Shown one piece after another: positions 43,444 through 52,754 of a stretch of DNA of 64,000 nt. The notes beneath the pieces are model-generated. The model was not told where the DNA came from. It saw only the letters and a list, made by a program, of their open reading frames with translations, and did not search any database. Where the stretch lies: contig NZ_ATWI01000009.1 of NCBI RefSeq assembly GCF_000421165.1, positions 806,001-870,000 on the forward strand, in the 5' to 3' direction. Numbering within the stretch: the first letter of the stretch is position 1; each line of letters opens with the position of its first letter. A program made the position numbers and the translations under genes. The stretch comes from Marinobacter daepoensis DSM 16072. GTDB taxonomy: Bacteria; Pseudomonadota; Gammaproteobacteria; Pseudomonadales; Oleiphilaceae.

Positions 43444-45618
43444 TTATTGTCCGACGGAGGCGACTATCGTGATCTGTTTGTTGTCCGGGATTTCCTGGTA
43501 CGAGAGCACGTGCAAACGCTCCACCCCATAGCTCGCAAACTTTGCCAGCACCGGACGCAAAGGCCCGGAGACCAGCAGAATAGCGGGCTTGCCGAGCATC
43601 TCCTGCCGCTGCACGCTGTCTTGCAGAGAGCGTTGCAGCTTTTCAACCATATTCGGTTCAAGCACCAGGCCAATGTCATCCTGACCGCCGGATTGTTGAC
43701 TCTGCTGGACAGACTTTAGCAATAACTGTTCCAGGTCTGGGTCCAGCGTAATGACAGGAATTTCCGAATCATTTCCACAGATGCTCTGAACAATCATCCT
43801 TCGCAACGCCTGACGGGCCACCGTGGTCAGGATTTTCGGGTCCTGACTCTTAGGATGCACATTCACGATGGCCTCAGCGATGGAGCGCATATCCCGGACA
43901 GGGACTTCTTCTTTCAGGAGATTCTGCAACACTTTCAGCAAGATGCTGATGGAAATCGTGGTGGGAACCAGCTCCTCGGCCAGCTTGGGTGAAATCTTCT
44001 CCAGCTGATCCAGCCACTTCTGAGCCTCTTCATGGCCGATCAGCTCATGCGCATGAGACTGCAGGATCTGATTCAGGTGGGTGGCAACGACCGTACTGGC
44101 ATCAACCACCGTGTACCCCAGAGTCTGGGCCTGATCTTTTCGGTCAACCTCAATCCAGATGGCATCCAGCCCAAAGGCTGGGTCTTTGCCGGCAATCCCT
44201 TCCACTTTTCCAAACACCTGCCCCGGATCAATGGCCAGCTCACGCTCCGGATGAATTTCAGCCTCAGCAATAGTGACCCCCATGAGGGTAATCCGGTAAA
44301 CGTTTGGCATCAGATCCAGGTTGTCGCGGATGTGCACAGAAGGCATCAGAAAACCAAGGTCCTGAGACAACTTCTTGCGCACCCCTTTGATCCGGCTCAG
44401 CAACTGGCCACCCTGAGATTTATCCACCAGCGGGATCAGCCGGTAACCCACCTCCAGCCCGACAATGTCCACCGTGGCAACATCGTCCCAGCCCAGCTCC
44501 CGGGTTTCTCCCGGCGCCGGCAAGGCCTGGCCCTCGCCGCCAGACCGATCCGGTGCAATGTCGGCGCCCGGACGAACCGCCCCACCCGCCAGGCCGCTAC
44601 GCCCCACAAAATTGCCGGAATCCTCAACCGTCTGCCGTTGTTTCTTCCAGATCAGCCAGGCGGCCCCGGCCGCCAGCAAGCCAAGCCCCAGAAACGCCAC
44701 GTGAGGCATGCCTGGAATCACCCCAAGAAGGAGCAGAATGCCGGCAGCGATTCCCAATGCCTTGGGAGCGCTGAACATTTGCTGAATGATCTGCCCGCCC
44801 ATGTCCTGGCTGGACGTCACACGGGTCACCATGATTGCCGCCGACGTCGACAACAGCAGAGAAGGAATCTGGGCCACCAGGCCATCACCAATGGTCAGCA
44901 GCGCGTAGCGCTCCATTGCAAGCCCGAAGTCCAGGCCATGCTGCAACATGCCAATCGCGATGCCGCCAATGATGTTAATGGCGAGAATCAGCAAACCGGC
45001 GACGGCATCGCCTTTGACAAACTTCGAGGCGCCGTCCATAGACCCGTAGAAATCGGCCTCCTGGGCAATTTCAGAGCGTCTGGCTTTGGCCTCATCCTGA
45101 TTGATCAGGCCGGCGTTCAGGTCGGCATCAATAGCCATCTGCTTGCCTGGCATGGCATCCAGGGTAAAACGGGCGCTGACCTCAGATACCCGGCCGGCAC
45201 CCTTGGTAACCACCAGAAAGTTAATAATCATCAGAATGGCGAACACCACCAGCCCCACAGCGTAGTTTCCGCCGATCAACACCGCCCCAAAGGACTCAAT
45301 CACCTTACCGGCGGCATCCCCACCTTCGTGGCCATTAAGCAGAACAATCCGGGTGGACGCGACGTTCAGCCCAAGGCGCAGCAAGGTCGCCACCAGCAAC
45401 ACCGTAGGAAATGACGCAAATTCCATCGGCCGGAGTGCATAGACACACACCAGAAGAATGACGATGGAAAGCGTGATATTGAAGGTAAAAAACACATCAA
45501 GGAGAAACGCGGGCATCGGCAGAATCATCATGCCCAGCAATCCCATCAGCATCAGCGGGATACCCAGGTTCCCCCGCGTCAGGGATTTGACGTTATTAAG
45601 GACGAGTGCTCGGTCCAT
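43444..45618 (-). CDS. flhA: FlhA, flagellar type III export gate protein
   Basis: Largest membrane protein of the export gate; forms a nonameric ring that docks substrates and uses the proton gradient. The 724 residues start MDRALVLNNVKSLTRGNLG, carry eight membrane segments in the first 330 residues, the FHIPEP-type cytoplasmic loop region (TKGAGRVSEVSARFTLDAMP, then GKQMAIDADLNAGLI) and a large cytoplasmic C-domain. ATG 45618 is chosen; GGAG lies about 10 bases before it and a longer upstream frame has no similarity. A sigma-54 promoter is 85-100 bases upstream. The divergent upp gene follows. Confidence 0.96.
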   Translation of the reverse strand: MDRALVLNNVKSLTRGNLGIPLMLMGLLGMMILPMPAFLLDVFFTFNITLSIVILLVCVYALRPMEFASFPTVLLVATLLRLGLNVASTRIVLLNGHEGGDAAGKVIESFGAVLIGGNYAVGLVVFAILMIINFLVVTKGAGRVSEVSARFTLDAMPGKQMAIDADLNAGLINQDEAKARRSEIAQEADFYGSMDGASKFVKGDAVAGLLILAINIIGGIAIGMLQHGLDFGLAMERYALLTIGDGLVAQIPSLLLSTSAAIMVTRVTSSQDMGGQIIQQMFSAPKALGIAAGILLLLGVIPGMPHVAFLGLGLLAAGAAWLIWKKQRQTVEDSGNFVGRSGLAGGAVRPGADIAPDRSGGEGQALPAPGETRELGWDDVATVDIVGLEVGYRLIPLVDKSQGGQLLSRIKGVRKKLSQDLGFLMPSVHIRDNLDLMPNVYRITLMGVTIAEAEIHPERELAIDPGQVFGKVEGIAGKDPAFGLDAIWIEVDRKDQAQTLGYTVVDASTVVATHLNQILQSHAHELIGHEEAQKWLDQLEKISPKLAEELVPTTISISILLKVLQNLLKEEVPVRDMRSIAEAIVNVHPKSQDPKILTTVARQALRRMIVQSICGNDSEIPVITLDPDLEQLLLKSVQQSQQSGGQDDIGLVLEPNMVEKLQRSLQDSVQRQEMLGKPAILLVSGPLRPVLAKFASYGVERLHVLSYQEIPDNKQITIVASVGQ

Positions 45619-45701
45619 GCCGGAATGTCTCCACGTATCTGGGGTTGCAGGTGAGGTCAGGGTCGGAAATCTGACGCCTGCTGTTGCCTTAGCGGAGTCA
45701 C

Positions 45702-45718
45702 CGCAAGAACCGTACCAG
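45702..45718 (-). promoter_or_regulatory. Sigma-54 promoter of flhA
   Basis: Minus strand CTGGTACGGTTCTTGCG against the consensus YTGGCACG-N4-TTGCW: only one mismatch in the -24 block and the last base, with GG and GC at the exact spacing. It lies about 85 bases before the flhA start. In P. aeruginosa flhA is a class II, RpoN/FleQ-dependent gene. Confidence 0.75.
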
Positions 45719-45842
45719 CCCGGCAAGAGTTGACGCAGAACACACTTACAACGCCTGACGCAGAGCGCGAGATACGGTATCCTTTTCGCCATTTGCGATA
45801 ACACAATTCAAGCAAGAACTCCAAACACACAGGTGACCCCCC

Positions 45843-46481
45843 ATGCCGATCCACGAAGTGAAGCACCCCCTGATCCGCCATAAGCTGGGCCTCATGCGCC
45901 GCGCCGACATCAGCACCAAGAACTTCCGGGAACTGGCACAGGAAGTTGGCGCGCTGCTGACCTACGAGGCCACCAAGGATTTCAGTCTTCAGGAAAAAAC
46001 CATCGAAGGCTGGGCCGGCCCGGTGTCGGTGGAGCAGATACACGGCAAAAAAATCACCATTGTCCCTATCCTGCGGGCAGGGCTGGGAATGCTGGACGGC
46101 GTGCTAAGCCTGATCCCGGTCGCCCGGGTCAGTGTTGTCGGCCAGATTCGCAACGAAGACACTCTGGAGGCCGAGACCTATCTGGAAAAACTGGTTGGTG
46201 AACTGGACCAGCGTATGGCTTTGATCATTGATCCTATGCTGGCCACAGGCGGCTCCATGATTTCCACCATCGACCTGCTCAAAAAAGCGGGCAGCACAGA
46301 AATCCGGGCGCTGGTGCTGGTAGCCGCGCCAGAGGGCGTGGACAAGGTTCTTGAGAAGCACCCGGACGTTTCCATCTACACGGCATCGCTGGATGAGTGC
46401 CTGAACGACAAAGGCTACATCCTCCCCGGCCTTGGCGATGCGGGAGACAAGATCTTCGGCACCAAGCAGAAGGACGTCTGA
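45843..46481 (+). CDS. upp: Uracil phosphoribosyltransferase
   Basis: Converts uracil and PRPP to UMP (pyrimidine salvage). The 212-residue protein shows [12 protein letters not shown] at the start, [13 protein letters not shown] (about 78-90), the PRPP-binding [10 protein letters not shown] (about 131-140), and the uracil-binding [17 protein letters not shown] near the C-terminus. AGGTGA stands 6 bases before the ATG. It is first gene of a two-gene operon with the uracil permease uraA. The operon sits on the opposite strand, between flhA and flhB. Confidence 0.97.
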   Translation: MPIHEVKHPLIRHKLGLMRRADISTKNFRELAQEVGALLTYEATKDFSLQEKTIEGWAGPVSVEQIHGKKITIVPILRAGLGMLDGVLSLIPVARVSVVGQIRNEDTLEAETYLEKLVGELDQRMALIIDPMLATGGSMISTIDLLKKAGSTEIRALVLVAAPEGVDKVLEKHPDVSIYTASLDECLNDKGYILPGLGDAGDKIFGTKQKDV

Positions 46482-46483
46482 GC

Positions 46484-47740
46484 ATGCAGGAATCTACCAA
46501 CGATCCCCTGTGGAAACAGGCCATCACCGGCTCTCAGATGCTCTTGGTCGCCTTTGGCGCTCTGGTACTGATGCCACTGATTACCGGCCTCGACCCCAAT
46601 GTCGCGTTGTTCACCGCCGGGCTCGGCACCCTGATTTTCCACATCGTCACTGGCGGACAGATCCCTATCTTTCTGGCATCCTCGTTTGCGTTTATCGCCC
46701 CTGTGCTTGCGGCCAAAGGACGTTTCGGCCTTGAGGAAACACTGGGTGGCCTGATGGCCGCAGGTATTCTCTACATTCTTCTCTCGGGCGCCGTGCGCCT
46801 GCGCGGCACCGGATTTATCACGCGTTTGCTGCCCCCGGTAGTGATCGCACCGGTCATCATGACAATCGGACTGGGGCTGGCTTCCGTCGCGGTCCACATG
46901 GCCTCAGGCAGAACGGGTGACGGCGAAGCCGTGCTGGTGCCCTATGACACTGCCATCTGGATTGCCATGGCGTCGCTGGCCGTAACCATCACCATGTCGG
47001 TCTGGGCAAAAGGCTTTTTCAGGTTAGTGCCCATCATGTTCGGCGTGGTTGTTGGCTACCTCCTCTCCTGGTTTGCGGGCATCGTCGATACCACCCCCGT
47101 TCAGCAGGCCGCCTGGTTTGCCGTTCCGAACTTTGTCGCCCCAGCCTTCAGCTGGGGCGCTATCCTGTTCATGATTCCCGTCGCCATCGCGCCAGCCATC
47201 GAACACATCGGTGACATTCTGGCCATCGGCAACGTTACCCGGAAAAACTATCTGGAAAAACCGGGGCTGCACCGGACCCTGCTTGGTGATGGCCTGGCAA
47301 CCAGTGCCGCATCCCTGCTCGGCGGGCCGCCAAACACCACGTATTCCGAGGTGACCGGCGCGGTCATGCTGACTCGAAACTTCAACCCGAAAGTCATGTG
47401 GTGGGCCGCTTGCGTGGCCATTGTGCTGGCCTTTGTGGGCAAATTCGGTGCCGTGTTGCAGACCATCCCGGTGCCGGTCATGGGGGGAATCCTTTGTCTG
47501 CTGTTCGGCTCCATCGCCGTTGTCGGCCTGAACACCCTGATTCGTCACCAGGTAGACCTGTCTCAGTCCCGCAACCTGGTGATTGTAGGCGTGACTCTGG
47601 TGTTTGGTATCGGCAACATGGTACTGGGTCAACTGGAAGGCATTGCTCTCTGTGCTGTGGTCGCCATCGTTCTGAATCTCATCCTGCCCGGCGAGCGCGA
47701 GGCCTGGGGCAAACGGATTCACGAACACGACACCCACTAA
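46484..47740 (+). CDS. uraA: Uracil permease (NCS2 family)
   Basis: Proton-coupled uracil importer of the nucleobase-cation symporter-2 family. The 418 residues hold 12-14 hydrophobic segments. Family motifs: QMLLVAFGALVLMPLITGLD at the N-terminus, GGQIPIFLASSFAFIAP, VAIAPAIEHIGDILAI with the substrate-contact Glu, and GGPPNTTYSEVTGAVMLT. The start ATG 46484 lies 2 bases after the upp stop. Together with upp it forms a complete uracil uptake and salvage unit. Confidence 0.94.
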   Translation: MQESTNDPLWKQAITGSQMLLVAFGALVLMPLITGLDPNVALFTAGLGTLIFHIVTGGQIPIFLASSFAFIAPVLAAKGRFGLEETLGGLMAAGILYILLSGAVRLRGTGFITRLLPPVVIAPVIMTIGLGLASVAVHMASGRTGDGEAVLVPYDTAIWIAMASLAVTITMSVWAKGFFRLVPIMFGVVVGYLLSWFAGIVDTTPVQQAAWFAVPNFVAPAFSWGAILFMIPVAIAPAIEHIGDILAIGNVTRKNYLEKPGLHRTLLGDGLATSAASLLGGPPNTTYSEVTGAVMLTRNFNPKVMWWAACVAIVLAFVGKFGAVLQTIPVPVMGGILCLLFGSIAVVGLNTLIRHQVDLSQSRNLVIVGVTLVFGIGNMVLGQLEGIALCAVVAIVLNLILPGEREAWGKRIHEHDTH

Positions 47741-47760
47741 CCCAGGCACTCCGATCTGAG

Positions 47761-47792
47761 GCCCTCGAAACCGGTACGTCCGGCCAGAGGGC
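47761..47792. terminator. Possible bidirectional hairpin between uraA and flhB
   Basis: GCCCTC (47761-47766) pairs with GAGGGC (47787-47792), with CCGG/CCGG inside around a 5-base loop. It lies between the convergent stops of uraA and flhB. There is no T-run, only TTC on the plus strand, so this is a weak terminator call. Confidence 0.4.
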
Positions 47793-47793
47793 T

Positions 47794-48930
47794 TCAGACA
47801 TCCCGGCGCATCTCCGGAGGAATCGGGAAGTCCGGCATTCCCGGTTTGGCCCCCCGGCCCTTGCGGAACTGACGTAACTGGAACACGTAGGCAAGCACCT
47901 GGGCAATGGCCATATAAAGCCCGTCAGGTATTTCTTCCCCAATCTCGGAATTGTGATAGACCGCCCGCGTCAGGGGGGGCGTACGCAGCACTTCCACCTT
48001 GCTTTCCCGGGCGATCTCCATAATCTTGAAGGCAACCTCATCGGCACCTTTGGCGACAACAACTGGTGCGCCCATCGACTGCTGATCGTATTTCAGTGCA
48101 ACGGCGTAGTGCGTGGGGTTGGTGATCACCACATCGGCCTTGGGGACGTCCTGCATCATCCGTCGCTGAGCCATCTCCCGCTGCAGCTGGCGGATTTTGC
48201 CTTTGACTTCCGGCTTGCCTTCGGTGTCCTTGTACTCGTCCTTAACCTCCTGCTTGGTCATACGCAGCTTTTTCTGGTGATCAAATATCTGAAACGGTAC
48301 GTCAATCATCGCAATGGCTATGGTGGCGCAAGACAGAAAAAAGAAGCTCCAGCCCAGGGTCCATAACACATGTTCCATCGCCGGAATGGTCGGCTCTTCG
48401 GCGATGCTGAGCAGGTCGTCAGTGCGCAGGTTGAGAATCAGAATCGCCACCGCCATGACCAGCCCGACTTTGGCAATGGCTTTCACCAACTCAATCAGAG
48501 AGCGTATTGAGAACATACGCCCAAGCCCCTTGATCGGGTCCATTCGATTGGCCTTGGGCGCAATGGCCTTGGCACTGAACAGCAAGCCGCCAATGCCAAT
48601 AGAACCCGCGATGGCGGCAATCACCAGCAGGATCAGGATGGGAGAGAGGGCCCAGGCAGCTTCCTTGGCCGAGATAATCAACTGAACGCTCATATGTCGG
48701 GTATCAAAAATCTCTGAGCGTTCCAGCACAAAGGCATCACGCATGATGCCCTCAAGCGCGCCTCCCAATGACGCCCCGAACAGCAGCAACCCTCCGGCAC
48801 CAGCCAGCAGAACCGCCATGGTCGCCAGTTCCTTGGAACGGGCGGTCTGCCCCTCCTCCCGGGCTTTTTCCAATCGCCTGGGGGTGGGTTCTTCGGTTTT
48901 TTCCTGACTGTTGTCGTTCTCTTCAGCCAT
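47794..48930 (-). CDS. flhB: FlhB, flagellar export specificity switch
   Basis: Membrane component of the export gate that cleaves itself and switches from rod/hook to filament substrates when FliK signals. The 378 residues have four membrane segments (about 34-55, 92-118, 146-168, 186-208) and the cytoplasmic domain with the NPTH cleavage motif (N271-P272) in VVITNPTHYAVALKYD. Start MAEENDNSQEKTEEPTPRRL is the usual one. It is last in the fliLMNOPQR-flhB operon, 2 bases after fliR. A second, free-standing C-domain (FlhX) is coded at 27825-28139. Confidence 0.96.
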   Translation of the reverse strand: MAEENDNSQEKTEEPTPRRLEKAREEGQTARSKELATMAVLLAGAGGLLLFGASLGGALEGIMRDAFVLERSEIFDTRHMSVQLIISAKEAAWALSPILILLVIAAIAGSIGIGGLLFSAKAIAPKANRMDPIKGLGRMFSIRSLIELVKAIAKVGLVMAVAILILNLRTDDLLSIAEEPTIPAMEHVLWTLGWSFFFLSCATIAIAMIDVPFQIFDHQKKLRMTKQEVKDEYKDTEGKPEVKGKIRQLQREMAQRRMMQDVPKADVVITNPTHYAVALKYDQQSMGAPVVVAKGADEVAFKIMEIARESKVEVLRTPPLTRAVYHNSEIGEEIPDGLYMAIAQVLAYVFQLRQFRKGRGAKPGMPDFPIPPEMRRDV

Positions 48931-48932
48931 GG

Positions 48933-49730
48933 CTAAGGCTGCCCCTGTAACGCCCGCATGAAGTCAAAGGTTTCCCGCGTGTACTGATCAAAGTGTGGCA
49001 GGAAGTTGGCATGCAATACCCAGATAGCGAACAGCCCAAAAATCAGACCAATGGGAAAACCCAACGCAAAAATATTCATCTGGGGTGCGGCACGGGTCAT
49101 CACCCCGAACGAAATATTGACAATCAACACTGCCGTGACAGCCGGCAGAGCCAGCAACATGGCAGAGGCGAACATCCAGCTGACCCGGTGCGCCAGGGCC
49201 CACACGCCGCCCTGCCCCAGGCCTTCCAGGCCGATGGGCAGAGTATGGAAGCTTTCAATAAACACCTCAAACGCCACCAGGTGGCCATTCATCACAAGGA
49301 ACAGCAAGGTGATGGTGATGGTATAGATCTGTGAGAGCACCGGTACGTTTACACCATTGGCAGGGTCCACCATAGACGCAAACCCAAGCCCCATTTGCAT
49401 GGCAATCATCTGGCCGGCAATAACGAACAACTGCCAAAGGGCGGTCAACGCAAAACCAAGGCCCACACCGATGAGGATCTGTTGCAGGGTGATTACCACA
49501 GCCTCAGCACTCAGCGCCTCTATCTGAGGCACCGCAGGGATCAGGGGAGTAATCAGAATCGTCATGAGCAGTGCCAGCCCAAGGCGAACTCTGGCGGGGA
49601 CCAGCTGCGTCCCAAAAACAGGAATCACCATCAGGAAACTGGCCAGCCGGAACAACGGCCAGATATGCTGCCCAACCCACTGGCCTATCAGATCCGCACT
49701 GAACTCCACCGGGCCCATGATCTCAGCCAA
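48933..49730 (-). CDS. fliR: FliR, flagellar export gate protein
   Basis: Membrane component of the FliPQR export channel. The 265 residues show six hydrophobic segments with the conserved pattern LGLALLMTILITPLIP, GFALTALWQLFVIAGQMIAM, VDPANGVNVPVLSQIYTI and a C-terminal PHFDQYTRETFDFMRA. It overlaps fliQ by 8 bases. Confidence 0.95.
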   Translation of the reverse strand: MAEIMGPVEFSADLIGQWVGQHIWPLFRLASFLMVIPVFGTQLVPARVRLGLALLMTILITPLIPAVPQIEALSAEAVVITLQQILIGVGLGFALTALWQLFVIAGQMIAMQMGLGFASMVDPANGVNVPVLSQIYTITITLLFLVMNGHLVAFEVFIESFHTLPIGLEGLGQGGVWALAHRVSWMFASAMLLALPAVTAVLIVNISFGVMTRAAPQMNIFALGFPIGLIFGLFAIWVLHANFLPHFDQYTRETFDFMRALQGQP

Positions 49731-49992
49731 TCAGGTAGGGAATACGGGAGATCAACCCGTTTGCATGATCCAGCAGGGTCGTCAGCATCCAGGGACCAGC
49801 AGCGATGATCACGATCAAGGTAATCAGAAGGCGAGGCAGAAAGCTGAGGGTCTGCTCGTTAATCTGTGTGGCGGCCTGAAAGGTACTGACCACCAGACCA
49901 ATCAAGAGCCCCGGGCCAATGATCACCGCCGATAACAGTACAATCAGCCAGAGCGCTTCCCGCAGAATATCGATCACCGTTTCGGGAGTCAT
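49723..49992 (-). CDS. fliQ: FliQ, flagellar export gate protein
   Basis: An 89-residue protein with two hydrophobic hairpin helices (about 15-40 and 52-75) and the family N-terminus MTPETVIDILREALW. FQAATQINEQTLSFLPRLL is the conserved central loop. It works with FliP and FliR as the helical export channel. It lies 8 bases after fliP. Confidence 0.96.
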   Translation of the reverse strand: MTPETVIDILREALWLIVLLSAVIIGPGLLIGLVVSTFQAATQINEQTLSFLPRLLITLIVIIAAGPWMLTTLLDHANGLISRIPYLIG

Positions 49993-50000
49993 ATGGCCTC

Positions 50001-50762
50001 CTAGATTCCGTAGCTGGCGGCGAGAGTTCCCATAATCAGAGCCCAGCCATCCACCAGAACAAACAGCATGATTTTGAACGGCAGAGAAATGATGATCGGC
50101 GACAACATCATCATCCCCATCGCCATCAAGACACTGGCTACAACCATGTCGATGATCAGAAACGGAATAAACAGTATAAACCCGATCTGGAATGCCGTTT
50201 TCAGCTCACTGGTCACGAAAGCCGGCATAAGCACCCAGAACGAGACGTCCTGAGCGGTTTCATACCGAACGTCCGCAATCCGCATGAACAAAGCCAGGTC
50301 GTCTTCCCGGGTCTGCTCTAGCATGAATTTCTTAAACGGCTGGCTGGCCAGTTCCACCGCTTCCAGTGATGTCACCTCTTCCTGCAGATAGGGCTGGAGC
50401 CCCACCCGATTGGCCTCTTCCAGTACCGGCTTCATGATGAAGATACTCAGAAACAGGGCCAGCCCCAGGAGGATCTGGTTGGAAGGCGTTGCCTGTAACC
50501 CCAGAGCCTGCCGAAGTATGGCAAACACGACAATGATCCGGGTGAACGAGGTCATCATCATGAGCATGGCGGGCAGGAACGTGAGCGCTGTCATCAACGC
50601 CAGAATCTGCAGGGTTACCGAGTATTCTTCGGTGCCGTTTTCCCCGGGCTCAACGGTAAACGCGGGAATTCCTGGCAGATCCGCCAGAGCCAGCGCCGGA
50701 GCACAAACGCCAGCAGACAGAAACAGCCAGGGGAGGTAGCGCCTGATAGTGTCCAGAACCAT
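50001..50762 (-). CDS. fliP: FliP, flagellar export gate protein
   Basis: Core subunit of the export channel. The 253 residues begin with a signal peptide ([19 protein letters not shown]), as usual for FliP. Conserved blocks: [40 protein letters not shown], and the C-terminal [23 protein letters not shown] 50762 is chosen over the adjacent GTG 50765. It begins 4 bases after the fliO stop. Confidence 0.96.
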   Translation of the reverse strand: MVLDTIRRYLPWLFLSAGVCAPALALADLPGIPAFTVEPGENGTEEYSVTLQILALMTALTFLPAMLMMMTSFTRIIVVFAILRQALGLQATPSNQILLGLALFLSIFIMKPVLEEANRVGLQPYLQEEVTSLEAVELASQPFKKFMLEQTREDDLALFMRIADVRYETAQDVSFWVLMPAFVTSELKTAFQIGFILFIPFLIIDMVVASVLMAMGMMMLSPIIISLPFKIMLFVLVDGWALIMGTLAASYGI

Positions 50763-50766
50763 CACG

Positions 50767-51219
50767 TCAGTCTTTCCTCTCCGGGGCTGACCAGGTCTTT
50801 CCGATCATGGACTGAAGTTTCCGGGCAAAGTCCCCCGAACCTGCGCTGACGGAATCCACTACGGGCTCCTCAAACACTTGCAGAGTCCGAATAGCTGTCG
50901 GGGTAATGCCAAGCAGAATCTGTTGCTGCCCCACTTCAACCAGCGCAATCCGTTCCCGGGCCCCAATCGCCAGAACTGAGACAACCTTGATGGCGTTGTT
51001 ATTCATCCCCGTCATCCCGCTCATCCTGCGGATCAGCCAGGCACACCCGTAAATAATGGCAACCACCGCCAGCAGACCCGCGCCCAGGCTCATGACCGTG
51101 GCCAGGGTATCCGGAGCCCGAGCCGAAGTGGCAGCCGCTTCTTTCGCCGCCGCAGCCGACTCTTCCGCCTTCAGAGGCACCGATACCATCAGCATGAACC
51201 AGATCGCGAGTCGTCTCAT
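50767..51219 (-). CDS. fliO: FliO, flagellar export assembly protein
   Basis: Small membrane protein that helps to assemble the FliP ring. The 150 residues carry a signal-like N-terminus ([18 protein letters not shown]), an Ala-rich spacer, a membrane segment ([20 protein letters not shown]) and a conserved cytoplasmic part ([20 protein letters not shown], then [16 protein letters not shown]). ATG 51219 is chosen; a longer frame overlaps fliN. It begins 1 base after the fliN stop. Confidence 0.92.
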   Translation of the reverse strand: MRRLAIWFMLMVSVPLKAEESAAAAKEAAATSARAPDTLATVMSLGAGLLAVVAIIYGCAWLIRRMSGMTGMNNNAIKVVSVLAIGARERIALVEVGQQQILLGITPTAIRTLQVFEEPVVDSVSAGSGDFARKLQSMIGKTWSAPERKD

Positions 51220-51220
51220 G

Positions 51221-51721
51221 TTACTTCTGCAACCGCTTGATACGCTCACCGGGGCTGATCACGTCGGTCAGCCGAATGCCGAATTTTTCATTCACCATCA
51301 CGACCTCTCCATGAGCAATCAGGGTACCGTTCACCAGCACATCCAGCGGTTCACCCGCCAAACGGTCCAGCTCGATAACCGACCCCTGGTTCAGCTGAAG
51401 CAGATTCCTTATCGGGATCTGGGTGTTGCCGACTTCCATGGAAATGGTTACCGGAATATCGAGGATCACATCAATGTCGGGCGATTCCCCCCCCAGACCG
51501 CTCTGATCTGCACCAAACTCTTCCATGGGCGCAGTGCGAACATCCTGATCATCGGCCTCGGCGGCACCCGCGCCGCCTTCAGCTTCAGCCATTGCGGCAG
51601 CCCACTCATCTTCGGGTGAGCCGTCTCCGTCGCCGGCTTCTTCCATCGCTGCTTCCCACTCAGCCGCCAACTTTTCGTCTTCGCTGAGTTCCTGCGCGTC
51701 TTTCTTATCGTCTTCAGCCAT
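51221..51721 (-). CDS. fliN: FliN, flagellar switch protein
   Basis: C-ring component for torque and CheY-P response. The 166 residues consist of an unusually long acidic, Ala/Glu/Asp-rich leader (1-80) with a repeat-like WEAAMEEAGDGDGSPEDE / WAAAMAEAEGGAGAAEAD pattern, and the C-terminal SpoA domain (IPVTISMEVGNTQIPIRNLL, then GTLIAHGEVVMVNEKFGIRL). E. coli FliN is 137 residues, so the extra length is in the leader. It overlaps fliM by 8 bases. Confidence 0.95.
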   Translation of the reverse strand: MAEDDKKDAQELSEDEKLAAEWEAAMEEAGDGDGSPEDEWAAAMAEAEGGAGAAEADDQDVRTAPMEEFGADQSGLGGESPDIDVILDIPVTISMEVGNTQIPIRNLLQLNQGSVIELDRLAGEPLDVLVNGTLIAHGEVVMVNEKFGIRLTDVISPGERIKRLQK

Positions 51722-52712
51722 TACGTCCCACCTTCAGTTGCTTCTTCACTTTGGGCAACTTGGCCCGGTCATGAATTCTAAGCGCCAGTTTCCCGTCACG
51801 GGTGCCCAGCGTGGCTTTATAGATCGGAATGCCATTGGCGGTTACCGTGAGATGCTCCGGCACATCGACCGGTATTACATCTCCGGCCTTCAAACGGGCA
51901 ATGTCCCGCAACGAAATCCGACGACGACACACGGTAGTATTAATCGGAACATTCACTTCTTTGATGTCTTCCTGAAGGGCGTTCACCCAGCGTTCGTCAA
52001 CGTCGTCAATATCGCTCTGGACCCCAGCATCCAGTACGTCACGGATAGGTTCAATCATCGAATATGGCAATGCGAAGTGCAGTTCACCGCCACCGCCATC
52101 AAGTTCAATATGAAAAGTACTCACCACAACCACTTCGCTGGGGCTGACAATATTCGCCATGGCCGGGTTTACTTCCGAGCTCAGGTAGTCGAAATCAATT
52201 TGCAGTACAGCGTGCCAGGCTTCCTTCATGTCGTGGAAGACCTGGTTCAGAACCATCTGGACAATCCGGGTTTCCGTTGGCGTGAATTCACGGCCTTCAA
52301 TCTTGGCGTGGCGCCCTTCCCCCCCGAAGAAATTATCCACCAGTTTGAACACCAGCTTGGCGTCAAGTACAAACAACGAGGTGCCTCGCAACGGGCGAAC
52401 CTTGCACAGGTTAAGGCTGGTGGGTACGTATAGCGTGTGAATGTATTCGCCAAACTTCATAATCTGGACACCACCGGTGGAAACGTCGGCATTCCGGCGC
52501 AACAGATTGAAGAGGCTGATCCGGGTGTAACGGGCAAAGCGCTCGTTGATCATCTCAAGAGTTGGCATGCGGCCACGGACAATCCGATCCTGGCTGGCAA
52601 GATCGTAGCTTTTTACGCCGGTATCGTCGGTTTCTTCGTAGGTATCGATATCACCGTCGTCCACCCCGTGAAGGAGCGCATCGATTTCGTCCTGTGACAG
52701 TAAATCCTGCAT
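51714..52712 (-). CDS. fliM: FliM, flagellar switch protein
   Basis: Binds CheY-P and sets the direction of rotation. The 332 residues open with the CheY-binding peptide MQDLLSQDEIDALLHGV. The middle CheC-like domain has LEMINERFARYTRISLFNLL and EFTPTETRIVQMVLNQVFHD; the C-terminal SpoA domain binds FliN (LRDIARLKAGDVIPVDVPEH). Length and motifs are as in other gammaproteobacteria. It starts 42 bases after fliL. Confidence 0.96.
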   Translation of the reverse strand: MQDLLSQDEIDALLHGVDDGDIDTYEETDDTGVKSYDLASQDRIVRGRMPTLEMINERFARYTRISLFNLLRRNADVSTGGVQIMKFGEYIHTLYVPTSLNLCKVRPLRGTSLFVLDAKLVFKLVDNFFGGEGRHAKIEGREFTPTETRIVQMVLNQVFHDMKEAWHAVLQIDFDYLSSEVNPAMANIVSPSEVVVVSTFHIELDGGGGELHFALPYSMIEPIRDVLDAGVQSDIDDVDERWVNALQEDIKEVNVPINTTVCRRRISLRDIARLKAGDVIPVDVPEHLTVTANGIPIYKATLGTRDGKLALRIHDRAKLPKVKKQLKVGRNG

Positions 52713-52754
52713 ACCTGTTTCTGCCCCTAACTGTTGTTTATCTGGCCATCGCGC

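Noticed and set aside
44032..45414. 460-codon open frame on the plus strand
   Set aside because: Antisense to flhA over its full length, His/Gln/Arg-rich product with no family resemblance and no ribosome-binding site.
45619..45804. 62-residue N-terminal extension of FlhA
   Set aside because: It would cover the sigma-54 promoter and has no membrane or FlhA-like features.
46415..47749. Minus-strand frames opposite upp and uraA
   Set aside because: They mirror the codon pattern of the plus-strand genes, which have clear family motifs and ribosome-binding sites.
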